A stretch of 64,000 bases of DNA from assembly GCA_016794585.1 (NCBI GenBank), contig JAEUJM010000042.1, positions 94,037-158,036 on the forward strand. The letters run 5' to 3'. Made by a program: the position numbers and the translations under genes. The DNA comes from Acidimicrobiales bacterium (lineage in GTDB: Bacteria; Actinomycetota; Acidimicrobiia; Acidimicrobiales; DATDAH01). The notes under the pieces were generated by a model, which searched no databases, was not told where the DNA came from, and saw only the letters and a list, made by a program, of their open reading frames with translations. This document shows positions 55,696-64,000 of this stretch, in pieces (within the stretch, counting starts at the first letter, position 1; each line of letters starts with the position of its first letter).

Positions 55696-56190
55696 TCAGC
55701 GCCGGCGGTGGAAGGTGGCTCGCCAGAGCCCGGTGAGGGGCATCGGGGTGAGGGCGGCGAGCGCCGCGAACATCCACTCGAGCATCACGCTGGCGTCCAC
55801 CGGGGCACCAGGGCGGGCCTCGATCACCAGGCCCCGCTTGGGGTGGTCCTGGAGCATGCGCCACCCCTCGGGGACGGGCAGGCCGGCATCGTTCAGCCGC
55901 CCGACGGCCCGACCGCCCGACGGATGGCGCAGCCCGACCGACAACGGGGTGACCCGGTCGCCCTTGCGCTCACCCGGCACCCAGCTGGCGTCGGGGAGCG
56001 CGGGCCCGCGGGCCGAGAACACGTCGAGCCACGAGCGCGAGACGGGCGGGAGGGCTTCTTCGTCGAAGAGGGGCTCGAAGGTCACCCAGCCGTCGAGCTC
56101 GTCGGAGACACGGACCATGGCCGCCTCGACCTCGGCCGCCGCCTCGCTGCCCAGACCGAAGTCGAGGACCTCGGGCCCGCTGCGACCCAC
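55696..56190 (-). CDS. Hypothetical protein
   Basis: A 164-residue soluble protein (MGRSGPEVLDFGLGSEAAAE...). It has ELDGWVTFEPLFDEEALPPV and a C-terminal PVDASVMLEWMFAALAALTP helix. I recognise no domain. It lies 5 bp after the UPF0182 stop and may be co-transcribed with it. The 76-bp gap at 55620-55695 holds nothing. Confidence 0.55.
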   Translation of the reverse strand: MGRSGPEVLDFGLGSEAAAEVEAAMVRVSDELDGWVTFEPLFDEEALPPVSRSWLDVFSARGPALPDASWVPGERKGDRVTPLSVGLRHPSGGRAVGRLNDAGLPVPEGWRMLQDHPKRGLVIEARPGAPVDASVMLEWMFAALAALTPMPLTGLWRATFHRRR

Positions 56191-56195
56191 CCGGG

Positions 56196-59156
56196 TCAGG
56201 CGCTGCCGTCAGGCGGCGTGGTCGTGGTGGTGGTCGTGTCCTCGCCACTGAGGTCGCCGGCGCCGAGGTCGATGGCCTGCTGCACGAGGTCGCGGGCCTC
56301 GTCGACCTTCGTCTGGTAGGTGCCCAGGTCGCCGTCGGCGAGGGCCTGGTCGGCCTCCCCGAACAGGTCCTCGGCCTGCAGCAGCAGGGCGGCGATCTGC
56401 TCCTCGGCGGTGCCGGTGGGCGCTTCGAGGTCCTCCCCGCCGGGATCCTCGACGTCGTCCCCACCGGGGGTCTCCTCGAGGGTGTCCGGGGCCTCACCGA
56501 AGATCGCCTCGAGTGCGCCCTTCAGCGTGGACCGCATCTCGACCTGGTCACCGAAGGCCACGATCACGTTCTTCAACTGGGGCACGGGCGTGTCGCCCTG
56601 CGCCACGACGTACAGGGGTCGCACATAGAGGAGCGACTCCTCGATGGGGATGAGCAGGAGGCTGCCCAGCTTCACCGACGAGCCCTGCTGGTTGAGCAGG
56701 CTGATGCGCTGGCTGATCTCCTCGCTCTGCAACATGTTGGCGTTGACGATGGCGGGGCCGTCCACCTCGAGGTTGGGCATCTCGTAGACGCGGAGCTGCC
56801 CGTAGTCCTCGGGGTCGGAGAGCCCCACCATGAACGACGTCAGCTGCTTGCGCTCGTCGTTGTCCGACACCGGCACGAACGACCGCAGGATGAGGAACTC
56901 CTCGTTCTCGCGGTCGGGCAGGCGCATCTGCAGGTAGTAGGGGTCGATGCGCCGCTCGCGGGTGCTGATGACCTGGCCCTGCTCGTTGCGGGTCTCGGTC
57001 TGCGCCGCCCCGGTCACGTCGGTGCCCGGATCCTGCGCGACCTCCCAGCCGTCGGTCTGCTCGTAGAAGTCCTGGGCGTCGCCGATGTGGTACTGCGCCC
57101 ACATGTTGGTCTGGACCCGGAAGAGGTCCTCGGGGTAGCGCAGGTGCTCCTCGAGCCCCTCGGGCATGTCCTCGAAGTCGGCGAACAGCTCGGGGAAGGC
57201 CTCTCGGTAGGCCTCGACGATGGGGTCCTCGCCCGGCATCTCGTAGAGCACGACGGTGCCGTCGTAGGCGTCGACCACGGCCTTGACCGAGTTGCGCACG
57301 TAGTTGAACGCACCGTTGAGGCCGGACTGGGCGTCGAGTTGCTCGGTGTCGGCCGCCTCGGCGTAGGGGTACATGGCGCTCGTGGTGTATCCATCGAGCA
57401 CGTAGTAGATCCGCCCGTCGAGGATCACCGGGTACGGGTCGGCGTCGTAGCGGAGGAACGGTGCCAGCGTCTCCACCCGCTGGCGGACGTCGCGCAGGAA
57501 GATCAGCCGCGAGTTGTCCTCGACGAAGTCGGAGATCAGGGGGTCGATGTCGCCGAAGCGGAGGGCGAACGCCGCCTGGCGCACGAAGGAGTTGAGCTCG
57601 ACGCCGCCCTCGCCGTCGTACTCGAAGGGGACGGTCTGATCGTCGTCGCCGACGTAGTCGACCTCTTGACGGTTGGTGCCGACGATGGCGTAGCCGGTCT
57701 GGTCCTCGCCGATGTAGAGCTGCGGCTGGTCGACGGGCAGGTTCTCGGGCGACGTGACCGGCACCCCGGACACCACGAAGTCCGGCTGACCAGCGGAGTT
57801 CACGGCGTTGGCCGGGGCCATGGCCGCCCCGTAACCGTGGGTGAAGGCGAGCGTCTTGCCCTCCCAGGACTGCTGGGGCACGCCCGCCTCGTTGAGCTCA
57901 CGGGCCCCGATGACCACCTGGGTGGTCTGCCCGTCGAGCTCGTAGCGGTCGACGTCGAGGTCGTTGAAGCGGTAGAAGCCCCGGTCGGCCTGGAGACGCT
58001 CGTAGGTGTCGGCCACGATGGCCGGGTCGAGCAACCGGATGTTGCGGACGGTCTCGGCGTTGTCGATGAGGTCCGACGCGCTGAGGTCCTCGTCGTACTC
58101 GAAGGTCTGGGTCTCGACCTCGGCCAGGTTCATCGCGGCCCGGGTGGCCTCGATGTTGTCCCGGATGTACGGGCGCTCCTTCGTGGACTCCGCCGGCTGC
58201 ACCTGGAAGCGCTGGATGAAGGTGGGGTAGATCCCACCGGCCACGATGGCCACGAAGGCCCACAGGCCGACCGCCAGCACGGGCAGCACCCAGCCGCGCC
58301 GCCAGATGTTGGCGATGAACAAGAAGAACGACAGCAGGGCGATCAGTAGCAGCAGGTAGATGGCGGGCAGCTGCGCGTTGACGTCGGTGTAGGTGGCGCC
58401 CTCGACCACCCCACGGGTGGACGTGGTGAGCTCGTAGCGCTGGAGCCAGTAGTCGGCGGCCTTGATGAGGGCGAGGATGCCGAGCAGCACCGACAGGTGC
58501 GCCTTCACCTGCGGGGTGACCCGCTGGAGCGGGGCCTGCACCCGGATGCCGCCGTTCAGGTAGTGGGCCACCGCGGTGACGATGAAGATGATGATGAACG
58601 CGGCGAACAGCCAGTTGACCACGAAGCTGAGGAAGGGCAACTGGAAGACGTAGAAGCCGATGTCGGTGTCGAAGAGCGGGTCGGTGACCCCGAAGTCCAC
58701 GCGGTGGGTGAACAGGATCCACGAGTTCCACTGGCTCGACACGCCGGAGCCGGCGATGACCGCGAAGAGCAGCGCGACCCCCACCCGGACGGCCCCGGAG
58801 CGCCGGCCCACGGCCTGGTGATAGCGCTCGAGGAGCTCCTCCTCGGGGCCGGCGGGCCGGAACTTGGGCGCCAGTCGGTCGGCGATGATGAGGTTGACCA
58901 GCAACAGGACGAAGAAGACGCCGGTGAAGATCAGCCCGAGGGCGATCCTGGCCCCGAGCACCCCGCTCCACACCTTCTGGAGCCCCAGCGAGTCGAAGAA
59001 GAGGTAATCGGTGTAGAAGCCGGCGATGCCGCGCAGCGAGGTGGCCAGGAGGAACAGGGCCACCGCGGCGACGACGAGGAGGATGCGGCCCCGACCGGCT
59101 CCGGGGCGCCGTTCCCGGCCCCCCGGTCCACGGGGCATGTCGGTGGGCGCTCGCAT
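56196..59156 (-). CDS. UPF0182-family large membrane protein
   Basis: A 986-residue protein: an Arg/Gly-rich start (MRAPTDMPRG), seven or so TM helices in the first 310 residues (ILLVVAAVALFLLATSL, RIALGLIFTGVFFVLLLVNL shortened, VVNWLFAAFIIIFIVTAVAH, YLLLLIALLSFFLFIANI), and a large exoplasmic domain with conserved motifs such as RDNIEATRAAMNL, LAFTHGYGAAMAPANAVN and VQTNMWAQYHIGDAQDFY. These match UPF0182, usually 900-1000 residues and widespread in Actinomycetota (Rv3193c in mycobacteria). Function unknown. The C-terminus is Asp/Glu/Thr-rich. Confidence 0.95.
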   Translation of the reverse strand: MRAPTDMPRGPGGRERRPGAGRGRILLVVAAVALFLLATSLRGIAGFYTDYLFFDSLGLQKVWSGVLGARIALGLIFTGVFFVLLLVNLIIADRLAPKFRPAGPEEELLERYHQAVGRRSGAVRVGVALLFAVIAGSGVSSQWNSWILFTHRVDFGVTDPLFDTDIGFYVFQLPFLSFVVNWLFAAFIIIFIVTAVAHYLNGGIRVQAPLQRVTPQVKAHLSVLLGILALIKAADYWLQRYELTTSTRGVVEGATYTDVNAQLPAIYLLLLIALLSFFLFIANIWRRGWVLPVLAVGLWAFVAIVAGGIYPTFIQRFQVQPAESTKERPYIRDNIEATRAAMNLAEVETQTFEYDEDLSASDLIDNAETVRNIRLLDPAIVADTYERLQADRGFYRFNDLDVDRYELDGQTTQVVIGARELNEAGVPQQSWEGKTLAFTHGYGAAMAPANAVNSAGQPDFVVSGVPVTSPENLPVDQPQLYIGEDQTGYAIVGTNRQEVDYVGDDDQTVPFEYDGEGGVELNSFVRQAAFALRFGDIDPLISDFVEDNSRLIFLRDVRQRVETLAPFLRYDADPYPVILDGRIYYVLDGYTTSAMYPYAEAADTEQLDAQSGLNGAFNYVRNSVKAVVDAYDGTVVLYEMPGEDPIVEAYREAFPELFADFEDMPEGLEEHLRYPEDLFRVQTNMWAQYHIGDAQDFYEQTDGWEVAQDPGTDVTGAAQTETRNEQGQVISTRERRIDPYYLQMRLPDRENEEFLILRSFVPVSDNDERKQLTSFMVGLSDPEDYGQLRVYEMPNLEVDGPAIVNANMLQSEEISQRISLLNQQGSSVKLGSLLLIPIEESLLYVRPLYVVAQGDTPVPQLKNVIVAFGDQVEMRSTLKGALEAIFGEAPDTLEETPGGDDVEDPGGEDLEAPTGTAEEQIAALLLQAEDLFGEADQALADGDLGTYQTKVDEARDLVQQAIDLGAGDLSGEDTTTTTTTPPDGSA

Positions 59157-59168
59157 GACGCCGTGAGC

Positions 59169-60224
59169 CTATCGGGGGACCTGGGCACCTCTGGGGTCGG
59201 CCCCCGGTGGACCTCCGGCCACGAGGGCCGCCACGACGTCGATCGCCGCCTCGATCCCCGCCGCCGAGACGTCGAGGTGGGTGACCGCCCGCACCCGCCG
59301 GCCCACGGGCCCCATCCGCACGCCTTCGGCCTCGATGGCGGCGAGGAAGGCACCCAGCGACCACCCGTCGGGCGGGTCGAAGTACAACATGTTCGTCTCG
59401 GGCGCCTCGACGCCGATGCCCGCCGCCCGGAGGCCCGTGGCCAGGCGAGCGGCGTTGGCGTGGTCGTCGGCCAGACGGTCGACGTGGTGGTCGAGGGCGT
59501 GCAGGCACCCCGCCGCCGCGATCCCGGCCTGGCGCATGGCGGCCCCGAACATGTGCTTGAAGCGCCGGGCCCGGGCCATGACCTCGGCCGGGCCGGCGAT
59601 CACCGCGCCGATGGGGGCGCCGAGGCCCTTGGTGAAGTCGATCCAGACGGTGTCCACGAGACCGCCCCACACGTCCGCGGCCACTCCGCTGGCGACGACC
59701 GCGTTCAGCAGCCGGGCGCCGTCGACGTGCACGGCGGCTCCCCGCTCGTGGGCGAGCTCCGCCACGTCCCGATAGCGGTCGAGGGGCCAGATGGCGCCGC
59801 CGGCCATGTTGTGGGTCTGCTCGAGGGCAACCAGCGTGGTGGCGGGGATGTGCACGGTGCCGGCGACGAGGACCTCGTCGAGCTGCGCCGCGGTGAACGT
59901 GCCCCGGTCGCCCGGCAGCTGCTCGAGCAGCACACCGCTCATGACCGCCGGGCCGCCCGTCTCGTAGCGCAGCAGGTGGGCGTCGCGCTCGATCACGACG
60001 ACGTCGCCGGGCTGGGTCTGCGCCGCGACCGCCAGCCGGTTGCACATCGTGCCGGTGACGGCGAACAGCGCGTCCTCCTGACCGAGCAGCTCGGCCACCC
60101 GCCGTTGCAGCTCGTTGACCGTCGGATCCTCGCCCCGCTGCTCGTCGCCCACCTCGGCGCCGGCGATGGCCTGGCGCATGGCCGGGGTCGGGCGGGTGGC
60201 GGTGTCGCTCGACAGGTCGATCAT
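59169..60224 (-). CDS. ltaE: Low-specificity L-threonine aldolase
   Basis: A 351-residue PLP enzyme starting at MIDLSSDTATRPTPAMRQAI (ATG at 60224, overlapping the upstream stop). EQTHNMAGGAIWPLDRYRDV and HVDGARLLNAVVASG carry the fold-type I core. TVWIDFTKGLGAPIGAVI holds the PLP Lys in FTKGLG. It converts threonine or allo-threonine to glycine and acetaldehyde. Length matches LtaE (about 340). It follows the DivIVA-domain gene with an ATGA overlap, though their functions are unrelated. Confidence 0.92.
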   Translation of the reverse strand: MIDLSSDTATRPTPAMRQAIAGAEVGDEQRGEDPTVNELQRRVAELLGQEDALFAVTGTMCNRLAVAAQTQPGDVVVIERDAHLLRYETGGPAVMSGVLLEQLPGDRGTFTAAQLDEVLVAGTVHIPATTLVALEQTHNMAGGAIWPLDRYRDVAELAHERGAAVHVDGARLLNAVVASGVAADVWGGLVDTVWIDFTKGLGAPIGAVIAGPAEVMARARRFKHMFGAAMRQAGIAAAGCLHALDHHVDRLADDHANAARLATGLRAAGIGVEAPETNMLYFDPPDGWSLGAFLAAIEAEGVRMGPVGRRVRAVTHLDVSAAGIEAAIDVVAALVAGGPPGADPRGAQVPR

Positions 60225-62398
60225 GGACTGGGCTCCTCGGCCACCACCAACGTGCAACGACAGCCGTCGTGGGCCGGCGGGTGACGGTGGCCGGTCGGGA
60301 ACCGGTGCCCGCGGCCGACCGGACCGGCCAGTGCGTTGTCGGCGCACTCGGGGCACGCCGCGTCCTCGTCGTCGAGGGCCCACACCAGCGCGGCGGACCG
60401 GCCCACCCCGGCCAGCAGGCCGGCGTGGAACGCGCCGCGGGCGGCGTCGGCCGACCCGGCGCCGACGCGACGGGTCTTCCACTCCCGGAAGGTGGCGCGT
60501 GCCCGGGCCGATGCCTCAGCTGTGTCGGTGCCCGCCTCGCCGAAGCTGCGGGTCAACCGCTCGTGCAACGGCTCGACCAGCTCGGTGGCGGCGGCCGTCG
60601 CCAAGGGCTCGACGGCCGGAAGCCGGGCCCGCTTGCCCGGTCCGGTCGAGGCCATGGCCGCTCCGGCCACCTCGGCGAGGGGAGCCTCCGCGGCCGACGC
60701 GAAGCGGGCCACCAGATCGGCCGGGTCCCCGAGCACGCCAGGCTCGTCGGCCCGCTGCCCGCGCCCCACCTGACGCAGGCGGTCGAGCAGCTCGTTCTGC
60801 TCGACCGCCAGCACCCGCTTGAGCGCGCTGGCCAGCCGCTCTCCGGCGGCGGCGATGGTGGCCTCGACGTCCAGCGGCGGTGACGGGTCGGCGACCGGCT
60901 CGTCGGGCGCGTCCTCGACGGACGCCGCGTCCGACCCCTGGACGAGCGGCTCGGAAAGCACGTCCTCGTCGGGGGTGGCGAGCTGGGGGTCGGGCTCGGG
61001 CTCGGGCGCCGGCGCGACCTCGGGCTGAGGCTCTGCGTCTGCCGACGCCGCTGCGGCCGGCTCGGCGGGAGCGGCCGGTTCGTCGTCGAGGGTGGCCTCC
61101 TCGAGGGCATCGGCATCGAGACCGTCGGTGTCGGGATCGGTGCCGGTGCCGGTGCCGGTGCCGGTGCCGGTGTCGGGATCGGCGTCGGTGTCGGGATCGG
61201 CGCCGGTCCGCTCGAGCACGGACCGGGCGTCGGACACCGCCTCGGCGCGGGCCGCCCGGAGGCTGGCGAAGAGATCGTCGAGGTGGCCGGGATCGACCGG
61301 CGACAGCCCGGGGGCCGCCTCGTCGGCGTCGGCGTCCTCATCGTCGGCATACTCGGTGGCGTCGTGCTCGGCGGTGACGGCGTCGTCGGCGTCCGCCGTG
61401 GTCGAGTCGTCCGCCGTCGCCGCCCCGTCCTCGTCGGCGCTGGCCGCCGCGTCCACCGCCGGCCCATCGTCGGCCGCGGGGTCCTCCGCCTCCGCTCCAC
61501 CCCCGGGACCGTCGCCCTCGGCCTGGTCCGCCCCGTCGGTCGCGGAGGCGTCGAGCTCGTCGTCGCCTGTCTCGACCTCCCCGGTGTCGTGGGTGTCGTC
61601 GGCCTCGCTCGGCTTGGACCCGTCGTCCTCGACCTGACCGACACCGTCCGCACCGTCGGCGTCGGTGTCCGCGTCGATGGGGGCCTCGAGGGGCACGATG
61701 CGCACGTCCTCGAAGTCGGCACCCAGCTCGACCGGGGGCATCTCCCGCACGTCGCGCTCGCCCAGCAGCGAGCCCTCGGTGCGGCCGGGCTCCGGCTCCG
61801 GCGCCGCCGCTTCAGGCTCGGGGCCGGGGGCCACGAGAGGCAGGCCCACGAGACGGGCGGCCTCGATCTCGTCCTCGAGGGCAGCGACCGCCACCTCGTC
61901 GTCCTCGCCGGCCACGTCCTGGTCGAAGCGCCGACCGGCCGCCTCGGCCGCCAGGCGGGCCTCGGGCAGCGCGCCCCGCATGTCCTGGGTGGCGGCGTCG
62001 ATGGTCTGGCGGGCGCTGTCGAAGGCCTCGAGCAGGCGTTCGCGCCCCGCCATCAGCTGCTCGACCTGTTGGCGGGCGTTGCGGCGACGGCGGGCCAGGT
62101 CGCCCAGCATCCGCTCGCGCACCCGCTGCGCCTCGGCCACCATCTCGCGACCCTCGCGGCGCGCGTCCTCGGCCGCCTCCTCGATCCGCGCCGCCGAGGT
62201 CTCCCGCAGCTCCCGGAGGTGGGCCTCGGCCCGGCCGAGCTGCTCACGGAGCTCGTGTTCGCGCTCGGCCGCCTCGCGCAGGGCCTCGCCCACCGAGTGC
62301 AGCAGCGCTCGCACCTCACCCGTGTCGTAGCCCCGGAACGCCGTGGAGAACTCGGTGGCCGCCAGTCGGTCGGGGTCGATCGGGCCGGAGGCGGACAT
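60221..62398 (-). CDS. DivIVA-domain coiled-coil protein with C-terminal Zn motif
   Basis: A 725-residue protein. N-terminus: ATEFSTAFRGYDTGEVRALL (DivIVA-type lipid-binding motif FxxxxRGYD) followed by a coiled coil to about 155. The middle (about 200-520) is an extreme Asp/Glu/Ala/Pro/Thr-rich disordered tract including a Gly-Thr/Asp repeat. The last 200 residues are helical, ending in ACPECADNALAGPVG, FPTGHRHPPAHDGCRCT, a Cys/His pattern like that of SPP1 gp7-type phage head proteins. DivIVA proteins mark poles or septa. What the zinc-like end does is unclear. The stop overlaps the threonine aldolase start. Confidence 0.8.
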   Translation of the reverse strand: MSASGPIDPDRLAATEFSTAFRGYDTGEVRALLHSVGEALREAAEREHELREQLGRAEAHLRELRETSAARIEEAAEDARREGREMVAEAQRVRERMLGDLARRRRNARQQVEQLMAGRERLLEAFDSARQTIDAATQDMRGALPEARLAAEAAGRRFDQDVAGEDDEVAVAALEDEIEAARLVGLPLVAPGPEPEAAAPEPEPGRTEGSLLGERDVREMPPVELGADFEDVRIVPLEAPIDADTDADGADGVGQVEDDGSKPSEADDTHDTGEVETGDDELDASATDGADQAEGDGPGGGAEAEDPAADDGPAVDAAASADEDGAATADDSTTADADDAVTAEHDATEYADDEDADADEAAPGLSPVDPGHLDDLFASLRAARAEAVSDARSVLERTGADPDTDADPDTGTGTGTGTGTDPDTDGLDADALEEATLDDEPAAPAEPAAAASADAEPQPEVAPAPEPEPDPQLATPDEDVLSEPLVQGSDAASVEDAPDEPVADPSPPLDVEATIAAAGERLASALKRVLAVEQNELLDRLRQVGRGQRADEPGVLGDPADLVARFASAAEAPLAEVAGAAMASTGPGKRARLPAVEPLATAAATELVEPLHERLTRSFGEAGTDTAEASARARATFREWKTRRVGAGSADAARGAFHAGLLAGVGRSAALVWALDDEDAACPECADNALAGPVGRGHRFPTGHRHPPAHDGCRCTLVVAEEPSP
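61129..61205. repeat. Short tandem GGTGCC/TCGGGA repeats within the DivIVA-domain gene
   Basis: Five perfect GGTGCC hexamers (61139-61168) flanked by related GTCGGGATCGGY units encode the Gly-Thr / Asp-Pro-Asp-Thr repeats of the disordered tract. The number probably varies between strains by replication slippage. Not CRISPR: unit is 6 bp without spacers. Confidence 0.7.
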
Positions 62399-62419
62399 CG
62401 CCTCCGATGGTACGACCGC

Positions 62420-63718
62420 TCAGCCGTCGGCGGACTGATCCACCTCGGGCGCCTCGAGGTCGAGGGCGTTGCCGCCCAGCGCGTCGAGGGCGCGGAGGGC
62501 GTCGTCGAGGGTCTCGACGCCGATGACCTCCACGTCGCCGGCCCGGGCCCGGGCCTGGTCGGCCTCGCTGGCAGGGACGAGGAACACGTCGGCGCCGGCC
62601 TCACGCACGGCGGCGGCCTTCTGGCCGATGCCGCCGATGGGCCCGACGTTGCCGTTCCCGTCGATGGTGCCCGTGACCGCGACCTGCGCCCCACCGGTGA
62701 TCTCGCCCGGCGTGAGGACGTCCAGCACAGCAAGGGTGAAGGCGAGGCCCGCGGAGGGGCCGCCGACCTGGCCGGTGTCGATGGCCACCGGGAAGGGGAG
62801 GTCGAGCACCTGGTCGCGGGTGCCGAGGTTCACCCCGAGCAGGGGTCGATCGGGGTCGTCGGGCTGGGCGCCCAGCTCGACCACCTCGGTGCGCACGGGC
62901 AGCGGCTCGTCGGGTGACGCCGTGGCGCCCCCCTCGTCGTCGCCGCCCTCGTCCTCGCGCTCCTCGCCCTCGTCCTCACCCTCCGCACCCTCGTCGACCG
63001 GCTCGATCGAGCTCGGGTCCCGCTCGAGGCGGAGGCGCACCTCGTCGCCGGGCTCGTGCGCCTGGATGCGCTCGACCACCTCGTCCGAGGTGTCGGTGCG
63101 GTGGCCGTCGACGGCGACGATCACGTCGCCGGGCCGGGCGATCTCGGCCACGGGGAGATCCGGGGCCACCCCGAGGATCACGGCCCCGGTGCCCGACTCG
63201 ACGTCGAAGCCCAGGTGCTCGAAGGCCACCTCGGCGGCGACGTCGACCGAGTTGTCCATCATCTGGAGGTTCACCTGGCGGTTCTCCTCGGCGCTGTGGT
63301 CCCCGAGGACCACCTCCTCGTCCACGACGTCGGTGTCGGGGTCGAGCCACCCGAGGAAAGCCGTGAGGGCCCGGGCCGGGCGGGTCGACACCGTGGTGAA
63401 GAAGATGGCGCCCTCCTCCGGCGGGTGCTCCGGCCCGCCTTCCACGGACACCAGCGGCTCGGTGGCCCGCACCGAGCCGGGCGCGATCAGGTAGTACGGC
63501 AGCCGGATGAACATCGACGCGACGAAGGCCACGAACAGCAGCGCGGCCACGATGACGAGCGCCCAGCGCAGGCGGTGGTAGCGGGGCCGGCCACCGGTCA
63601 CGGCGTCGCTCCCGTCACCGGCGCCGCCGATCTCGCCCGACTCCCCCGGGCGAACGGGGTCGTCCGTGCCCGGGGCCGCTTGCGGGGCGGGAAGTACAGT
63701 GTCGTCTCTCGTGTCCAC
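62420..63718 (-). CDS. YlbL-type membrane-anchored PDZ/Lon-like serine protease
   Basis: The GTG at 63718 (VDTRDDTVLPAP) gives 432 residues; longer frames would run into the divergent gene at 63812. One TM (WALVIVAALLFVAFVASMFI), a PDZ domain (about 200-270: LPVAEIARPGDVIVAVDGH) and a Lon-like S16 domain with GGPSAGLAFTLA (catalytic Ser near 336) and GGIGQKAAAVREAG (catalytic Lys near 376). This is YlbL/Rv3194c-type, an envelope-associated protease. An acidic loop (EGEDEGEEREDEGGDD) interrupts the PDZ-S16 junction. UPF0182 and YlbL genes are neighbours in mycobacteria also. Confidence 0.92.
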   Translation of the reverse strand: MDTRDDTVLPAPQAAPGTDDPVRPGESGEIGGAGDGSDAVTGGRPRYHRLRWALVIVAALLFVAFVASMFIRLPYYLIAPGSVRATEPLVSVEGGPEHPPEEGAIFFTTVSTRPARALTAFLGWLDPDTDVVDEEVVLGDHSAEENRQVNLQMMDNSVDVAAEVAFEHLGFDVESGTGAVILGVAPDLPVAEIARPGDVIVAVDGHRTDTSDEVVERIQAHEPGDEVRLRLERDPSSIEPVDEGAEGEDEGEEREDEGGDDEGGATASPDEPLPVRTEVVELGAQPDDPDRPLLGVNLGTRDQVLDLPFPVAIDTGQVGGPSAGLAFTLAVLDVLTPGEITGGAQVAVTGTIDGNGNVGPIGGIGQKAAAVREAGADVFLVPASEADQARARAGDVEVIGVETLDDALRALDALGGNALDLEAPEVDQSADG

Positions 63719-63811
63719 GTCGTTGATCAGCCTGCTGGTGGTGGGCGGGGCGCGTACCGCCTCGGGGTCCCCGTCGGCGTCGGCTGCCAGCCTGCCACGG
63801 GGAACGTAAAA

Positions 63812-64000
63812 ATGGCGTACGGCCATCAGGGCGAGTCCGAGGTGTCCGACGCCGGCCCGGACGCGACACGGCCGGTCGGGGGCACGGTCCCACAAGCCGC
63901 ACGTCCTCGACCGGCCGAACCTTCCGCCGTCGCTGCCCCGTCCCGTCGGCGCCGCACGGCGCCCCGGTTCCCGGGGTCCTACTCGTTCGACCCCGTCCCG
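63812..64000 (+). CDS. Unidentified divergent gene, cut by right edge
   Basis: An ATG at 63812 (MAYGHQGESEVSDAGPDA) opens a plus-strand frame without a stop to the right edge (63 codons). The visible part is Pro/Ala/Arg-rich and ends SYSFDPVP, too short to assign. In mycobacteria the YlbL gene has a divergent zinc-metalloprotease-like neighbour, but this N-terminus gives no evidence for that family. A start further downstream cannot be excluded. GGAACG lies upstream as a weak ribosome site. Confidence 0.5.
   Translation, partial: MAYGHQGESEVSDAGPDATRPVGGTVPQAARPRPAEPSAVAAPSRRRRTAPRFPGSYSFDPVP

Noticed and set aside
53496..55736. Plus-strand frame of 746 codons
   Set aside because: It is antisense to the OYE/FAD oxidoreductase, whose motifs are clear.
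57898..60045. Minus-strand frame of 715 codons overlapping UPF0182 and threonine aldolase
   Set aside because: Arg/Pro/His-rich shadow frame of the two real genes on the same strand.
58497..60284. Plus-strand frame of 595 codons
   Set aside because: It is antisense to UPF0182 and threonine aldolase; composition is dominated by His, Asp, Glu and Gly.
61129..61205. Possible CRISPR-like repeat
   Set aside because: Unit is 6 bp in tandem with no spacers, inside a coding region.
61283..62917. Plus-strand frame of 544 codons opposite the DivIVA-domain gene and YlbL
   Set aside because: Shadow; the minus strand has the conserved domains.

Overview
The window is high-GC DNA with actinobacterial gene content and reads as two blocks. 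Bases 1 to about 50,400 are an integrative and conjugative element (ICE) whose left end lies outside the window. Bases 50,407 to 64,000 are host chromosome. The host is probably a member of Actinomycetota. A UPF0182 gene next to a YlbL-type PDZ/Lon protease, a DivIVA-like protein, a Tad locus with a LysM/BTAD regulator and SCO6880-type conjugation genes all fit, and an Acidimicrobiia-like lineage is my guess. No rRNA or species-level marker is present.

ICE layout from left to right. (a) 1-1523: a DUF6119/TIGR04141 cargo gene cut by the window edge. (b) 1653-7947 (minus): a tightly overlapping operon for a type IV secretion-like mating channel (pilin-like, VirB8-like, VirB6/TrbL-like, SCO6880-type, VirB4 ATPase) ending in a primase-like protein, with a divergent two-domain wall hydrolase at 8063. 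(c) 9217-10729: a HigBA-type toxin-antitoxin pair and a membrane protein. (d) 10811-21321 (minus): a complete-looking Tad pilus operon (lipoprotein, secreted protein, CpaB, TadZ, TadA, TadB, TadC, four class III prepilin-like proteins, and a 1030-residue LysM-BTAD membrane protein). (e) 21.4-26.7 kb: a regulator, repeated ACCTCCCG motifs, a perfect hairpin, a MobF relaxase-helicase and an excisionase-like protein, which together look like the DNA-processing region with a candidate oriT. (f) 26.8-39.2 kb: a 14-gene plus-strand metal-handling run headed by a CmtR-like repressor (DUF3703, CDF exporter, CopC-CopD fusion, P1B-4 ATPase, DsbA, VKOR, a cyclase-YHS fusion, a CPBP protease). (g) 39.3-41.2 kb: FetAB-type transporter divergent from an ArsR repressor. 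(h) 41.3-46.0 kb: a BlaI/M56 signalling pair and genes carrying matching TACANNTGTA-type boxes. (i) 46.1-47.8 kb: a decayed mercury-type module with two MerR-style promoters. (j) 48.1-50.07 kb: small unknown ORFs and the tyrosine integrase.

The integrase lies just beyond the 3' end of an initiator tRNA-fMet (50,407-50,483, minus), which is the expected attachment gene. No coupling protein (VirD4/TraD) and no prepilin peptidase appear in the visible part, so they may lie to the left or be supplied by the host.

The chromosomal block holds a MazEF-like pair, an L7/L12-like small protein, an Rrf2 regulator plus NAD-dependent epimerase, an old-yellow-enzyme/FAD oxidoreductase, UPF0182, threonine aldolase, a DivIVA-domain protein with a phage-head-like zinc motif, the YlbL protease, and the start of a divergent gene.

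Most unusual points: a full Tad pilus embedded between conjugation genes and the relaxase; the BlaI/M56 regulon on a mobile element that includes a putative M15 peptidase and a small membrane protein; the cyclase-YHS fusion; and the merR pseudogene whose promoter signature survives.
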